A DNA stretch of 53,633 nt from Firmicutes bacterium CAG:194 (GTDB taxonomy: Bacteria > Bacillota > Clostridia > Lachnospirales > Lachnospiraceae): positions 1-53,633 of the forward strand of contig HF995251.1 of assembly GCA_000432915.1 (NCBI GenBank), written 5' to 3'. Below, one piece after another: positions 25,852 through 33,856 of the stretch. Numbering within the stretch: position 1 is the stretch's first letter; every line of letters begins with the position of its first letter. The position numbers were made by a program, and so were the translations under genes. The notes beneath the pieces are model-generated. The model saw nothing but the letters and a program-made list of their open reading frames with translations. It searched no databases and was not told the DNA's origin.

Positions 25852-26289
25852 TTACGCTTCTGTCCTGCCTTCCAGCATATTCTCCAGTGTATGCCAGCCA
25901 AGCACCGCACATTTAACACGGGCAGGCATATGAGAAATATCGGCAAGTGCACCAGCTTCTTCCAAAAGCTCCATTTCCTCGTCTGTCGCCTCTCCCTTGA
26001 TCATATGCAGAAAGCTTTCTTTCAGTCTTTCTGCTTCTTCTACCTCTCTGCCGATGATCAGATCCAGCATAATGTCCGCGGAAGCCTGAGAAATTGCACA
26101 GCCGTCACCTGTGAAGGAGCCGTCCACGATCTTTCCATCCTCTACTTTAAGATTTAAAATAATATCATCTCCGCAGCTTGGATTCACGCCCTCAAGCTGC
26201 ATATTGGCATCCGCAAGCTCATGCTTATGCATGGGATGCAGATTGTGATCCGTTAATATTTCATTGTAAAAGCTTCTGTTATTCTCCAT
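25852..26289 (-). CDS. sufU: SUF iron-sulfur system scaffold / sulfurtransferase SufU
   Basis: SufU takes persulfide sulfur from SufS for cluster assembly on SufBCD. The 145-residue protein keeps the three Cys ligands (C39 in NPSCGDD, C64 in GDGCAIS, C127 in RVKCAVLGW) and the Asp after the first Cys, which together bind zinc in characterised SufU. The ATG at 26287-26289 lies inside the end of sufS (11-bp overlap) after AGAAGGAG; the longer frame adds 12 unlikely residues. Last gene of sufCBDSU. Confidence 0.95.
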   Translation of the reverse strand: MENNRSFYNEILTDHNLHPMHKHELADANMQLEGVNPSCGDDIILNLKVEDGKIVDGSFTGDGCAISQASADIMLDLIIGREVEEAERLKESFLHMIKGEATDEEMELLEEAGALADISHMPARVKCAVLGWHTLENMLEGRTEA

Positions 26290-27493
26290 AGCCCATTCTC
26301 CTTCTGATCGTCTGCACGCTTGCAAGCAACTTTTCTATATCCTCTTCCGTATTATAAAAATACATACTGGCACGAGTGGTTGACATAACGCCAATCTGTT
26401 GCATCAGAGGCTGTGCACAGTGATGTCCTGCACGGACTGCAATGCCATCTGCATCCAGAATGCTGCTGACATCATGCGGATGCACGCCATCTATGGTAAA
26501 GCTGACAATCCCACAATGCTCTTTCGGATCCGGTGATCCCTGGACCTGTACATGTGGCACCTTCTTAAGCCCATCCATCAGTTGTGTGGTCAGCAAAAGC
26601 TCCTGCTTCTGTATCTGCTCATAACCGACTTCCTGTAAATACCGGATCGCCGCCGCAAGTGCCCATGCCCCTGCACCATTGACAGTACCTGCTTCAAATT
26701 TATGTGGCAGCTCGGCATACACTACCTTATCTCTTGTCACCGTCTGGATCATTTCTCCGCCGGTCAAAAAAGGCGGCATTTCAGAAAGCAGTTTCTTCCT
26801 TCCATATAATACGCCAATTCCCATAGGTGCCATCAGCTTATGCCCGGAAAATGCCAGGAAATCCACGCCCAGTTTTTGTACATCCACTTCCATATGCGGC
26901 GTAGACTGCGCTGCATCCAGTACAACAACAGCTCCGCTTTTCCTTGCCAGTGCGACGATCTTTTCAATCGGTGTCCTGATACCAAGCACATTGGATACCT
27001 GCGTAACTGCGACCAGCTTTGTTTTTTCTGAGAAAGCAGCCTGCAGATCCGCATCCGAAATATGTCCCTGCCGGTCACATTCCAGATACTTGACGACCGC
27101 ACCTGTTTTTTCAGCCACCATACGCCACGGAAGCTGATTGCTGTGATGCTCCAATATACTGACAACGATCTCATCGCCCTTTTGCAGATGCGATAAGCCG
27201 TAGCTATAGGCAACCAGATTCAGGCTTTCCGTTGCATTTCTTGTAAAGATGATCTCCTTTGCGGATGCTGCATGGATAAATTTTGCCACACATTCCCGCG
27301 CCTCTTCATAGCGATCTGTTGCTTCTATTCCCAGAGAATACAGACCACGCAAAGGATTAGCATTATAATTTCTGTAAAATTCCATTTCTGCTTCTATGAC
27401 CACATCCGGACGCTGCGCCGTTGCTGCACTGTCCAGATATACGATCGGATTTTCCCGCAGGAGCGGAAAATCCTGTCTGTAATCACGCTTCAT
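26279..27493 (-). CDS. sufS: Cysteine desulfurase SufS
   Basis: This PLP enzyme converts cysteine to alanine and a protein-bound persulfide. The 404-residue sequence shows RNATESLNLVAYSYG, the HxSN motif EHHSNQLPW, DAAQSTPHMEVD, the PLP lysine in FSGHKLMAPMGIGVLYG, and the catalytic C359 in VRAGHHCAQP, whose rigid context marks group II SufS rather than IscS. It overlaps sufD by 11 bp and sufU by 11 bp, so translation is coupled. Confidence 0.97.
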   Translation of the reverse strand: MKRDYRQDFPLLRENPIVYLDSAATAQRPDVVIEAEMEFYRNYNANPLRGLYSLGIEATDRYEEARECVAKFIHAASAKEIIFTRNATESLNLVAYSYGLSHLQKGDEIVVSILEHHSNQLPWRMVAEKTGAVVKYLECDRQGHISDADLQAAFSEKTKLVAVTQVSNVLGIRTPIEKIVALARKSGAVVVLDAAQSTPHMEVDVQKLGVDFLAFSGHKLMAPMGIGVLYGRKKLLSEMPPFLTGGEMIQTVTRDKVVYAELPHKFEAGTVNGAGAWALAAAIRYLQEVGYEQIQKQELLLTTQLMDGLKKVPHVQVQGSPDPKEHCGIVSFTIDGVHPHDVSSILDADGIAVRAGHHCAQPLMQQIGVMSTTRASMYFYNTEEDIEKLLASVQTIRRRMGYGE

Positions 27494-28616
27494 CGCCTGT
27501 TACCTCCCAAAGCCAGTTTTCAGCCTGTTCTGCAATTTTCTGCTCTCCGATCCGGTTACAGAGTGCTTCCAGCTTTGCTCTTGCCAGCAGATTGCAGGCA
27601 TCCTCTTCCGAAAGTCCTCTGCTTGCCAGATAAAACAGTACCTCATCTGCCGGTCTTCCGATCGAAGCACCATGATTTCCTTCTACATCTTCCTCCGCGC
27701 ATAGGATCAGCGGAACTGTCTGGTTGATGGCATCCTCTCCTAAAATGAGGACGTCCTCCATTTCATCTCCCTTTGCACCCACGCAGCCCAGTGGAAAGTC
27801 AATGGTTCCGCGGAATACCTTTTTAGACGCATCCTGCAGTACACCGCCCACATTCATGTTGCTTCCCGTTTTCTTTCCGATATGCTGTGCCACATAGTTC
27901 ATATCCAGAAGCTGCTGTTTTTCTCTGTAATAACCGGCATCAAGCTGCAGATGGCTCTTTTCTCCTGTTAGCGCAGCATAACTTCCTGCCCAGATCTTCT
28001 CTGCGCCAAGAAACAGCTGCATAACCTCTATCTGTGCCTGTTTGCCGCTTTCTACTCCGATATCATTGAAAAGCTGCATTCTATCGCCCAGCAGATCTAC
28101 CTGCACAAGTCGGATCTTTGCATTTTCTTCTGCCTGCAGAAGTGTCCGCAGTACAGCTTTCCCTTCCGCATCCTTTTTGGATCTTACAACAGTCCAGACG
28201 GTTACACTTTCTCCTGCCCTCGCATAGATTTTTACATCCTGAAAACAGTTTTTCCGATCCGGATAGTCCAATACAAGTACCACCTCATCACGTCTCATAC
28301 GCTCTCTTCTCTCATCGGATTCCCCGCCCTCTTCTACTGTCTCCACACAAATATCTGTTGCGTCTTCCGGTTTCAGGCGGCTTACTTCCGCGCCCATTCC
28401 GGTTCGGATCTGCTCCATCTTTTTATATACAGAAGATTCCTGTTCAGTCGTCAGTTCTCTTACAATTGGCTTTTCATCCTTTGGGTAGCGGACGGTAACA
28501 GCCGGTCTTTGCCAGCCATCAGCCGTCAGATCCTTGATTTCTGCCTGATTGACCGATAGTCTGTTCCAGGTTTTTGCAGGCAGTCTGTTTACGATCATAT
28601 CTATTTTCTGTTCCAT
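27483..28616 (-). CDS. sufD: SUF scaffold subunit SufD
   Basis: SufD pairs with SufB and SufC in the scaffold complex. The 377-residue protein has a divergent N-terminal half and the conserved SufB/D beta-helix with C-terminal region GRPADEVLFYLASRGLSEEDACNLLARAKLEAL. It lacks the extra SufB motifs, supporting SufD. An Arg/Glu-rich segment (about 100-115) is unusual. Start ATG follows GGAGG. Order C-B-D-S-U differs from Bacillus sufCDSUB. Confidence 0.93.
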   Translation of the reverse strand: MEQKIDMIVNRLPAKTWNRLSVNQAEIKDLTADGWQRPAVTVRYPKDEKPIVRELTTEQESSVYKKMEQIRTGMGAEVSRLKPEDATDICVETVEEGGESDERRERMRRDEVVLVLDYPDRKNCFQDVKIYARAGESVTVWTVVRSKKDAEGKAVLRTLLQAEENAKIRLVQVDLLGDRMQLFNDIGVESGKQAQIEVMQLFLGAEKIWAGSYAALTGEKSHLQLDAGYYREKQQLLDMNYVAQHIGKKTGSNMNVGGVLQDASKKVFRGTIDFPLGCVGAKGDEMEDVLILGEDAINQTVPLILCAEEDVEGNHGASIGRPADEVLFYLASRGLSEEDACNLLARAKLEALCNRIGEQKIAEQAENWLWEVTGDEA

Positions 28617-28644
28617 TTCGTTCCTCCTACAATGCCCATTCCTT

Positions 28645-30051
28645 TTAGCCTATGCTGCCTTTCATTTCGAGCTGTATCAGATTGTTCATTTCCACCGCAT
28701 ACTCAAGCGGAAGTTCCTTTGATACATTATCCGCAAATCCGCTGACGATCATTGCTCTCGCATCTTCCTCTGAAAGTCCTCTGGACATCAGATAAAAGAC
28801 AGCTTCATCACTGATCCGTCCGATCTTTGCTTCATGTCCGATATCCGCATCTGCTGTCCGGATGTCCATTGCCGGGATCGTGTCAGATCTTGACTTATCA
28901 TCCAGCATCAGGGACTGACAGGAAACAGCCGCTTTTGTATTCTTTGCAGACTTTTCTACCTGCACGCTGCTTCTGAATGTGCTGATACCGCCATCTTTGG
29001 AAATAGACCTTGTACCGATAAAGGAAGAAGTATTCTTTCCGATGTGCACGACTTTTGCTCCCGTGTCCAGATTCTGTCCTTTTCCAGCAAAGGTGATTCC
29101 CGTAAATTCCATCCGGGAATGATCCCCTTTCAGAATCGTCATCGGATATAAGTAAGATACATGGGATCCGAATGATCCGGAAACCCATTCCATCACGCCG
29201 CCGTCTTCCACCATGGCACGTTTTGTATTCAGGTTATACATGTTTTTAGACCAGTTCTCAATCGTCGAATAACGCAGTCTGGCATTTTTCTTTACAAAAA
29301 GTTCCACACAGCCCGCATGCAGATTTGCCACATTATATTTTGGTGCAGAGCAGCCTTCAATAAAATGCAGGTCTGCGCCCTCATCTACAATGATCAGCGT
29401 ATGTTCAAACTGTCCTGCGCCCGGCGCATTCAGACGGAAATAAGACTGCAGCGGGATTTCCACGGAAACACCCGGTGGCACATACACAAAGGAACCGCCT
29501 GACCAGACTGCCCCATGCAGAGCAGCAAATTTATGGTCGTTCGGCCGTACAAGCTTCATAAAATATTTTCTGACCATATCTGCATATCCGCCTTTTAAGG
29601 CACTTTCCATATCCGTATACACAACGCCCTGTGCTGCCACTTCTTCCCTGACATTATGATAGACTAGCTCGGAATCATACTGTGCACCGACACCTGCCAG
29701 CGATTTTCTTTCAGCCTGCGGAATGCCAAGCTTTTCAAATGTATCCTTAATATCTTCCGGTACTTCAGACCATTTTGCACTCATTTTCGTGTTCGGACGT
29801 ACATAAGTCGCAATATGGCTCATATCCAGTCCGTCAATGGATGGTCCCCAGTCAGGCACCTTCAGTTCATTATAAATCTGCAATGATTGCAGACGGAACA
29901 TCGTCATCCAGGCAGGATCGTTCTTTTCCTTTGATATTTTTTCTACAATGGACGCATCCAGTCCTTCCTGCACACGATATACATCTTTTTCTTCATTACG
30001 AATATCGTAAATGCTTCTGTCCACATCATCGACATAGGTTTTTTCTTTCAT
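28645..30051 (-). CDS. sufB: SUF scaffold subunit SufB
   Basis: SufB is the main cluster-building scaffold with SufC and SufD. The 468-residue protein shows the typical SufB segments PPGVSVEIPLQSYFRLN, FIEGCSAPKYN (Cys ligand region), ENWSKNMYNLNTKRA, and the C-terminal DADIGHEAKIGRISDEAVFYLMSRGLSEEDA. The start is just after the sufC stop with a GGGGAGG site. Confidence 0.97.
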   Translation of the reverse strand: MKEKTYVDDVDRSIYDIRNEEKDVYRVQEGLDASIVEKISKEKNDPAWMTMFRLQSLQIYNELKVPDWGPSIDGLDMSHIATYVRPNTKMSAKWSEVPEDIKDTFEKLGIPQAERKSLAGVGAQYDSELVYHNVREEVAAQGVVYTDMESALKGGYADMVRKYFMKLVRPNDHKFAALHGAVWSGGSFVYVPPGVSVEIPLQSYFRLNAPGAGQFEHTLIIVDEGADLHFIEGCSAPKYNVANLHAGCVELFVKKNARLRYSTIENWSKNMYNLNTKRAMVEDGGVMEWVSGSFGSHVSYLYPMTILKGDHSRMEFTGITFAGKGQNLDTGAKVVHIGKNTSSFIGTRSISKDGGISTFRSSVQVEKSAKNTKAAVSCQSLMLDDKSRSDTIPAMDIRTADADIGHEAKIGRISDEAVFYLMSRGLSEEDARAMIVSGFADNVSKELPLEYAVEMNNLIQLEMKGSIG

Positions 30052-30056
30052 CCGGC

Positions 30057-30842
30057 TTACCTCCCCGTCTCTGATTCCTGTTTTAAAAGATCCAGATATT
30101 TTTCAAATCCATGTTCATTGATCTCGTCGATCAGGGAAGCATCTCCTGTCTTTACAATATGCCCGTCTACCAGAACATGCGTATAATCCACATGTAAAGC
30201 TTCCAAAATCCTTGTGCTGTGCGTGATGATCAGAAGTGCTCCATCTCTTGTCTTCTGGTATTCCTCCACACCTTTTGAAACAGTACGCACTGCGTCCACA
30301 TCAAGTCCGGAATCCGTTTCGTCCAAAATTGCCAGCTCCGGTCTGAGCATCAGCATCTGCAAAATCTCTGTTTTCTTTTTTTCACCGCCGGAAAATCCAA
30401 CATTCAGATCCCGCTCTGCATAGGATGGATCCATCTGCAGCAGTTCCATTTCCTTCTGCAGCTCCTTCTTAAAATCCCAGAGACGGATTCTGCTGCCACG
30501 TCTCTTTTCCACTGCGTTTCTGATGAAGGAGCTTAAAGAAAGACCCGGAACCTCCAAAGGACTCTGGAAGGATAAAAAGATACCCTCCCTGGCTCTCTTA
30601 TCTGCACCATCCTCATTGATCCGATTTCCGCGGAACAAAATATCCCCTTTCATTACTTCATATTTCGGATTGCCCATCAGTGCATAACCAAGTGTTGATT
30701 TTCCCGCACCGTTTGGTCCCATTAACACATGAGTCTCTCCTTTTCCGATTTCTAAATTTATATCATGCAGAATTTCCTTATCCTCTACACGAACTGAAAT
30801 ACCGTTTACCTGCAAAAGTTTGTCTGCCATTTTCTGATCCAC
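30057..30842 (-). CDS. sufC: SUF ABC-type ATPase SufC
   Basis: SufC powers the scaffold complex. Walker A GPNGAGKST (42-50), the signature FSGGEKKK, Walker B LAILDETDSGLD and the H-loop THS are all present. The frame starts at GTG 30840-30842, five bases after AAAGGA; ATG four codons later is the alternative. First gene of the suf operon, 43 bp downstream of a strong promoter, divergent from an Rrf2 regulator. Confidence 0.97.
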   Translation of the reverse strand: MDQKMADKLLQVNGISVRVEDKEILHDINLEIGKGETHVLMGPNGAGKSTLGYALMGNPKYEVMKGDILFRGNRINEDGADKRAREGIFLSFQSPLEVPGLSLSSFIRNAVEKRRGSRIRLWDFKKELQKEMELLQMDPSYAERDLNVGFSGGEKKKTEILQMLMLRPELAILDETDSGLDVDAVRTVSKGVEEYQKTRDGALLIITHSTRILEALHVDYTHVLVDGHIVKTGDASLIDEINEHGFEKYLDLLKQESETGR

Positions 30843-30884
30843 ACCTTTCCTTTAATTCAGCCCACCTGTTTGGTAGGCAATTAA

Positions 30885-30913
30885 ACTATAGTATGTTACT
30901 AGGATTTTGTCAA
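30885..30913 (-). promoter_or_regulatory. Sigma-A promoter of the suf operon
   Basis: On the minus strand a perfect TTGACA (30913-30908), 17-bp spacer and TATAGT (30890-30885). A weak dyad ACC-N5-GGT lies downstream of the -10 and could bind the divergent Rrf2 regulator; that is inference. The palindromic repeat begins 8 bp upstream of the -35. Confidence 0.8.
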
Positions 30914-30920
30914 CCATTGT

Positions 30921-31185
30921 CCCATATTTGCAAAGCAAATATGGGGCCAAATAATCTGCGTCAGCAGATTATAGCCTAACTATATCTTTCTAATCAACCT
31001 GCGCAGCAAATATATTGCTAAATAACCTGCGTTAGCAGGTTATAGACTTTCTACACTTCTCGTATAATTTGCAAAGCAAATATGGGGCCAAATAATCTGC
31101 GTCAGCAGATTATAGCCTAACTATATCTTTCTAACCAACCTGCGCAGCAAATGCATTGCTAAATAACCTGCACAGCAGGTTATAG
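30921..31185. repeat. Duplicated palindrome-rich unit in the suf-Rrf2 spacer
   Basis: Two copies, about 30927-31045 and 31068-31185, are nearly identical over about 119 bp at a spacing of about 140 bp. Each holds the same hairpins in order: ATTTGC-AAA-GCAAAT (extended to an 11-bp CCCATATTTGC stem in copy 1), ATAATCTGC-GTCA-GCAGATTAT, a short AGCAA/TTGCT, and ATAACCTGC-N3/4-GCAGGTTAT. No T-tracts follow and no reading frame is plausible. The unit fills the 405-bp gap between sufC and the regulator, and copy 2 runs into the regulator promoter. Confidence 0.85.
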
Positions 31186-31198
31186 TTTGTGCTATAAT
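31169..31198 (+). promoter_or_regulatory. Candidate promoter of the Rrf2 gene
   Basis: A perfect TATAAT (31193-31198) is preceded by a weak TGCACA (31169-31174) at 18 bp. The last palindrome of the duplicated unit (ATAACCTGC-ACA-GCAGGTTAT) covers the -35 region, so a protein bound there would block transcription (inference). Confidence 0.55.
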
Positions 31199-31247
31199 AA
31201 ATTCAAATATACGCTCCAAAGAAGCGGAAAAAAAGGACGGATTTCAT

Positions 31248-31646
31248 ATGCTGATCTCAACCAGAGGACGATATGCGCTCTACGTGCTGATCGATCTTGC
31301 CCATCATGAAAATGAAGGATATGTGCCACTCAAGGAAATTGCCGAACGGCAGCACATTTCCAAGAAATATATGGAAGGAATTTTAAAAATTCTGGTAGAA
31401 CACGACCTGCTGGAGGGCGTGAAAGGGAAAGGTGGTGGATACCGGCTGACAAAACCCACTACAGACTATACATTAGGAGAAATCCTCAGACTGACAGAGG
31501 GCGATCTTGCTTCCGTTTCCTGCACTTCCTCATCTACAGGTCCATGCAAAAATATTGCCACCTGTCCCACACATCCGGTCTGGCAGAAGCTGGATTCGAT
31601 CATCAATGACTATCTGGATGGGGTCACACTTGCTCAACTCTTGTAA
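31248..31646 (+). CDS. Rrf2-family transcriptional regulator, IscR-like
   Basis: The 132-residue protein has an N-terminal winged helix (STRGRYALYVLIDLA, HISKKYMEGILKIL, GKGGGYRLTKP) and a ligand loop with C92, C100, C106 and H109. IscR uses C-x5-C-x5-C-x2-H to hold a [2Fe-2S] cluster; here the first gap is seven residues. It is divergent from sufCBDSU and so very likely senses iron-sulfur status and controls that operon, and perhaps itself. ATG follows AAAGGA. It is the only plus-strand protein gene I support in this window. Confidence 0.93.
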   Translation: MLISTRGRYALYVLIDLAHHENEGYVPLKEIAERQHISKKYMEGILKILVEHDLLEGVKGKGGGYRLTKPTTDYTLGEILRLTEGDLASVSCTSSSTGPCKNIATCPTHPVWQKLDSIINDYLDGVTLAQLL

Positions 31647-31654
31647 GCAAAATA

Positions 31655-31680
31655 CCCCGGGATCAGAAATGATCCCGGGG
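31655..31680 (+). terminator. Terminator-like hairpin after the Rrf2 gene
   Basis: A perfect 11-bp GC-rich stem (CCCCGGGATCA, complement at 31670-31680) is capped by a GAAA tetraloop and followed by ATTTGTGTTGTG, a poor T-tract. It stands between the converging regulator and tsf genes and may end both transcripts. Confidence 0.75.
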
Positions 31681-31751
31681 ATTTGTGTTGTGTTGTGAGT
31701 TTTATTAACTTTAATTATTATTTGTAATCTGATACTTGCTTTGCCTGTAAA

Positions 31752-32834
31752 TTAAGCATTAGCCATCTGTGCAGCTACTTCTGCAGCGAAGTCTTCATTC
31801 TTCTTTTCCATACCTTCGCCAACTTCAAAACGTACAAATTTCTTGATTGCAAGATCTTTGTTTACGGAAGCAAGATATTTAGCTACAGACTGTTTTCCAT
31901 CTTCTGCTTTAACATATGTCTGATCAAGCAGGCAGATCTCTTTCAACTGCTTGGAAACACGACCTTCTACAAGACCATTGAAGATCTTGTCAGCTGCGAT
32001 TGTTTCCTTATCAGCCATAGCAATCTCAGCAAGCTGTGCAGCAGCTTCCTTTGAAAGGAAGTTGAATAAATACTGCATATTAGATTTCTTTTCTTCGTAG
32101 ATAGCTACATCTTCTGCTGACCATACACCGGCTACTGCCTTTTCGATCAGTTTGTTTAAGATCGGTTTTGGCAGAGATGCAGGATCATTTAATGCGCTGT
32201 CAACTGTAATCTCACGAAGCTTTGCAACTTCTTCATCAGCCATATCAGCTCTGCTGATATACTGTGGGTTCATAGCTGCGATCTGCATTGCGATATTTGT
32301 AAGTGCTTCCTTAGCTGCATCATCGGATGCACCTGTACCGGCAACTAATACACCGATTCTTCCGCCGCCGTGAAGGTAAGATGTTACAACATCCCCTGTC
32401 ACCTTCTCGAAACGTCTGAAGGATAATTTTTCACCAATTGTTGCTGTCTTTTCAACTAAAGCTTCTTTCAGTCCGTTTTCAGCAAGAAGTGCTTCTACAT
32501 CTTCGCCATCCTTGCCACCGTTTAAAGATGAAGCAAGTGCCTGATCTGCGATAGACTGTACAAATTCCTGGAATACTGCGTTCTTTGCAACGAAGTCTGT
32601 CTCTGAGTTTACTTCTACAACAACTGCTGTATTATCGTTTGCTGCTGTACGTGTAATACCTTCTGCTGCGATACGGCTGGCTTTCTTTTCAGCCTTAGCT
32701 GCACCGCTTTTTCTTAATACTTCAACTGCTGCATCCATATCTCCATCAGTTTCTGCAAGAGCTTTCTTACAGTCCATCATGCCTGCACCAGTCATTTCTC
32801 TTAACTCTTTTACCATAACTGCTGTGATAGCCAT
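31752..32834 (-). CDS. tsf: Translation elongation factor Ts
   Basis: EF-Ts exchanges GDP on EF-Tu. The start MAITAVMVKELREMTG (ATG 32832-32834, GGAGG site) is preferred over an in-frame ATG five codons upstream. Residues 1-50 form the UBA-like domain. The TDFVAKN motif (79-85) and HGGGRIGVLV mark the core. At 360 residues it is longer than the usual 280-310. The extra sequence lies at about 208-285, between the NPQYISR segment and the VEGRVSKQLKEICLLDQ segment, and includes a hydrophobic QYLFNFL stretch. It lies 54 bp after rpsB, the classical pair. Confidence 0.96.
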   Translation of the reverse strand: MAITAVMVKELREMTGAGMMDCKKALAETDGDMDAAVEVLRKSGAAKAEKKASRIAAEGITRTAANDNTAVVVEVNSETDFVAKNAVFQEFVQSIADQALASSLNGGKDGEDVEALLAENGLKEALVEKTATIGEKLSFRRFEKVTGDVVTSYLHGGGRIGVLVAGTGASDDAAKEALTNIAMQIAAMNPQYISRADMADEEVAKLREITVDSALNDPASLPKPILNKLIEKAVAGVWSAEDVAIYEEKKSNMQYLFNFLSKEAAAQLAEIAMADKETIAADKIFNGLVEGRVSKQLKEICLLDQTYVKAEDGKQSVAKYLASVNKDLAIKKFVRFEVGEGMEKKNEDFAAEVAAQMANA

Positions 32835-32888
32835 TTTCGTGTCCTCCATTTATATTATGTTAGTCGTACTCTTACTTTCGGATACTGA

Positions 32889-33629
32889 TTATTCAGCATC
32901 TGCCTGAGCGGATTCTTCAGCTTCTGCCTGAGCAACCTCTTCTGCTGCGCCCTGGTTTGCTTCGATAACAGCGTCTGCCATCTTGGAAACGATCAGCTTT
33001 ACAGCGCGGATAGCATCATCGTTACCCGGGATAACGAAATCAAGTTCTTCCGGATCACAGTTTGTATCAGCGATACCGATCAGAGTGATTCCAAGAGCCT
33101 GTGCTTCCTGTACGCAGATTCTTTCCTTCTTAGGATCAACAACAAAGATTGCATCCGGAATATGTTCCATCTCTTTGATACCGCCTAAGTTCTTTTCCAG
33201 TTTTTCCATTTCTTTCTTGATCTGGATTACTTCTTTTTTAGGAAGAACATCAAATGTACCGTCTTCTTCCATAGTTTCATATTTCTTTAATGTAGCGATA
33301 CGTGTCTGGATTGTCTTGAAGTTTGTCAGCATACCGCCTAACCATCTCTCATTTACATAGTACATACCACAACGCTCAGCTTCTGTCTTAACAGCTTCCT
33401 GTGCCTGTTTCTTTGTACCAACGAAGAGGATTGTACCACCTGCTGCAGCGATTTCAGATACTGCCTGGTAAGCTTCGTCTACTTTACCTACAGATGTCTG
33501 CAGATCGATAATGTGGATACCATTTCTCTCTGTGTAGATGTATGGAGCCATCTTAGGGTTCCATCTTCTTGTCTGATGTCCGAAATGAACACCTGCTTCT
33601 AATAACTGTTTCATTGAAATAACGCTCAT
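32889..33629 (-). CDS. rpsB: 30S ribosomal protein S2
   Basis: The 246-residue S2 has the family motifs LLEAGVHFGHQTRRWNPKM, FVGTKKQAQEAV, WLGGMLTNFKT and GIADTNCDPEELDFVIPGNDDA. The last 25 residues are Glu/Ala-rich. ATG follows TGGAGG. First gene of rpsB-tsf; the 227-bp region ahead of it carries several small hairpins (33689-33741) and the terminator of the flagellar cluster. Confidence 0.98.
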   Translation of the reverse strand: MSVISMKQLLEAGVHFGHQTRRWNPKMAPYIYTERNGIHIIDLQTSVGKVDEAYQAVSEIAAAGGTILFVGTKKQAQEAVKTEAERCGMYYVNERWLGGMLTNFKTIQTRIATLKKYETMEEDGTFDVLPKKEVIQIKKEMEKLEKNLGGIKEMEHIPDAIFVVDPKKERICVQEAQALGITLIGIADTNCDPEELDFVIPGNDDAIRAVKLIVSKMADAVIEANQGAAEEVAQAEAEESAQADAE

Positions 33630-33688
33630 GTCTTTACCTCCATTTGGTTTTTTTGCTTCCGCATGCTTCTTCTTTTACAGTCATTCTT

Positions 33689-33741
33689 CCCGGCGTTATA
33701 CGGGATGTGCGCTGCACAAAGTAATAAAAGGCTTTTATTAC
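33689..33741 (-). promoter_or_regulatory. Hairpin cluster in the rpsB leader
   Basis: Three adjacent inverted repeats lie 60-112 bp before rpsB: CCCG/CGGG (33689-33704), TGTGC-GCT-GCACA (33706-33718) and a perfect GTAATAAAAG/CTTTTATTAC (33721-33741). The last is too AT-rich for a normal terminator. They could form a structured leader used for feedback by S2, as is known for rpsB in enterobacteria; homology to that leader is not shown. Confidence 0.4.
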
Positions 33742-33803
33742 CCAGAAAACCAACTGAAAATCTGCATACGTGTTTTCTAGTCACAACGAATTGAGTTTAA
33801 CAT

Positions 33804-33831
33804 AAAAAATCCCTTACTGCAAGGGATTTTT
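33804..33831. terminator. Terminator between the flagellar cluster and rpsB
   Basis: AAAAAATCCCTT (33804-33815), loop ACTGC, AAGGGATTTTT (33821-33831). Reading on the minus strand the stem is followed by a T6 run, 26 bp beyond the stop of the gene at 33857. This marks the likely end of the fla/che transcript. Confidence 0.85.
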
Positions 33832-33856
33832 CTTATTTTGTGAAATTGTGAATTTT

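Noticed and set aside
25757..25912. Longer start for the small membrane protein, overlapping sufU
   Set aside because: The added residues are Cys/Arg/His-rich and atypical, and no ribosome site precedes the upstream Met codons. The shorter start is preferred but not proven.
30921..31185. CRISPR array
   Set aside because: Only two long copies with internal palindromes and a single short gap; no series of short repeats with unique spacers and no cas genes.
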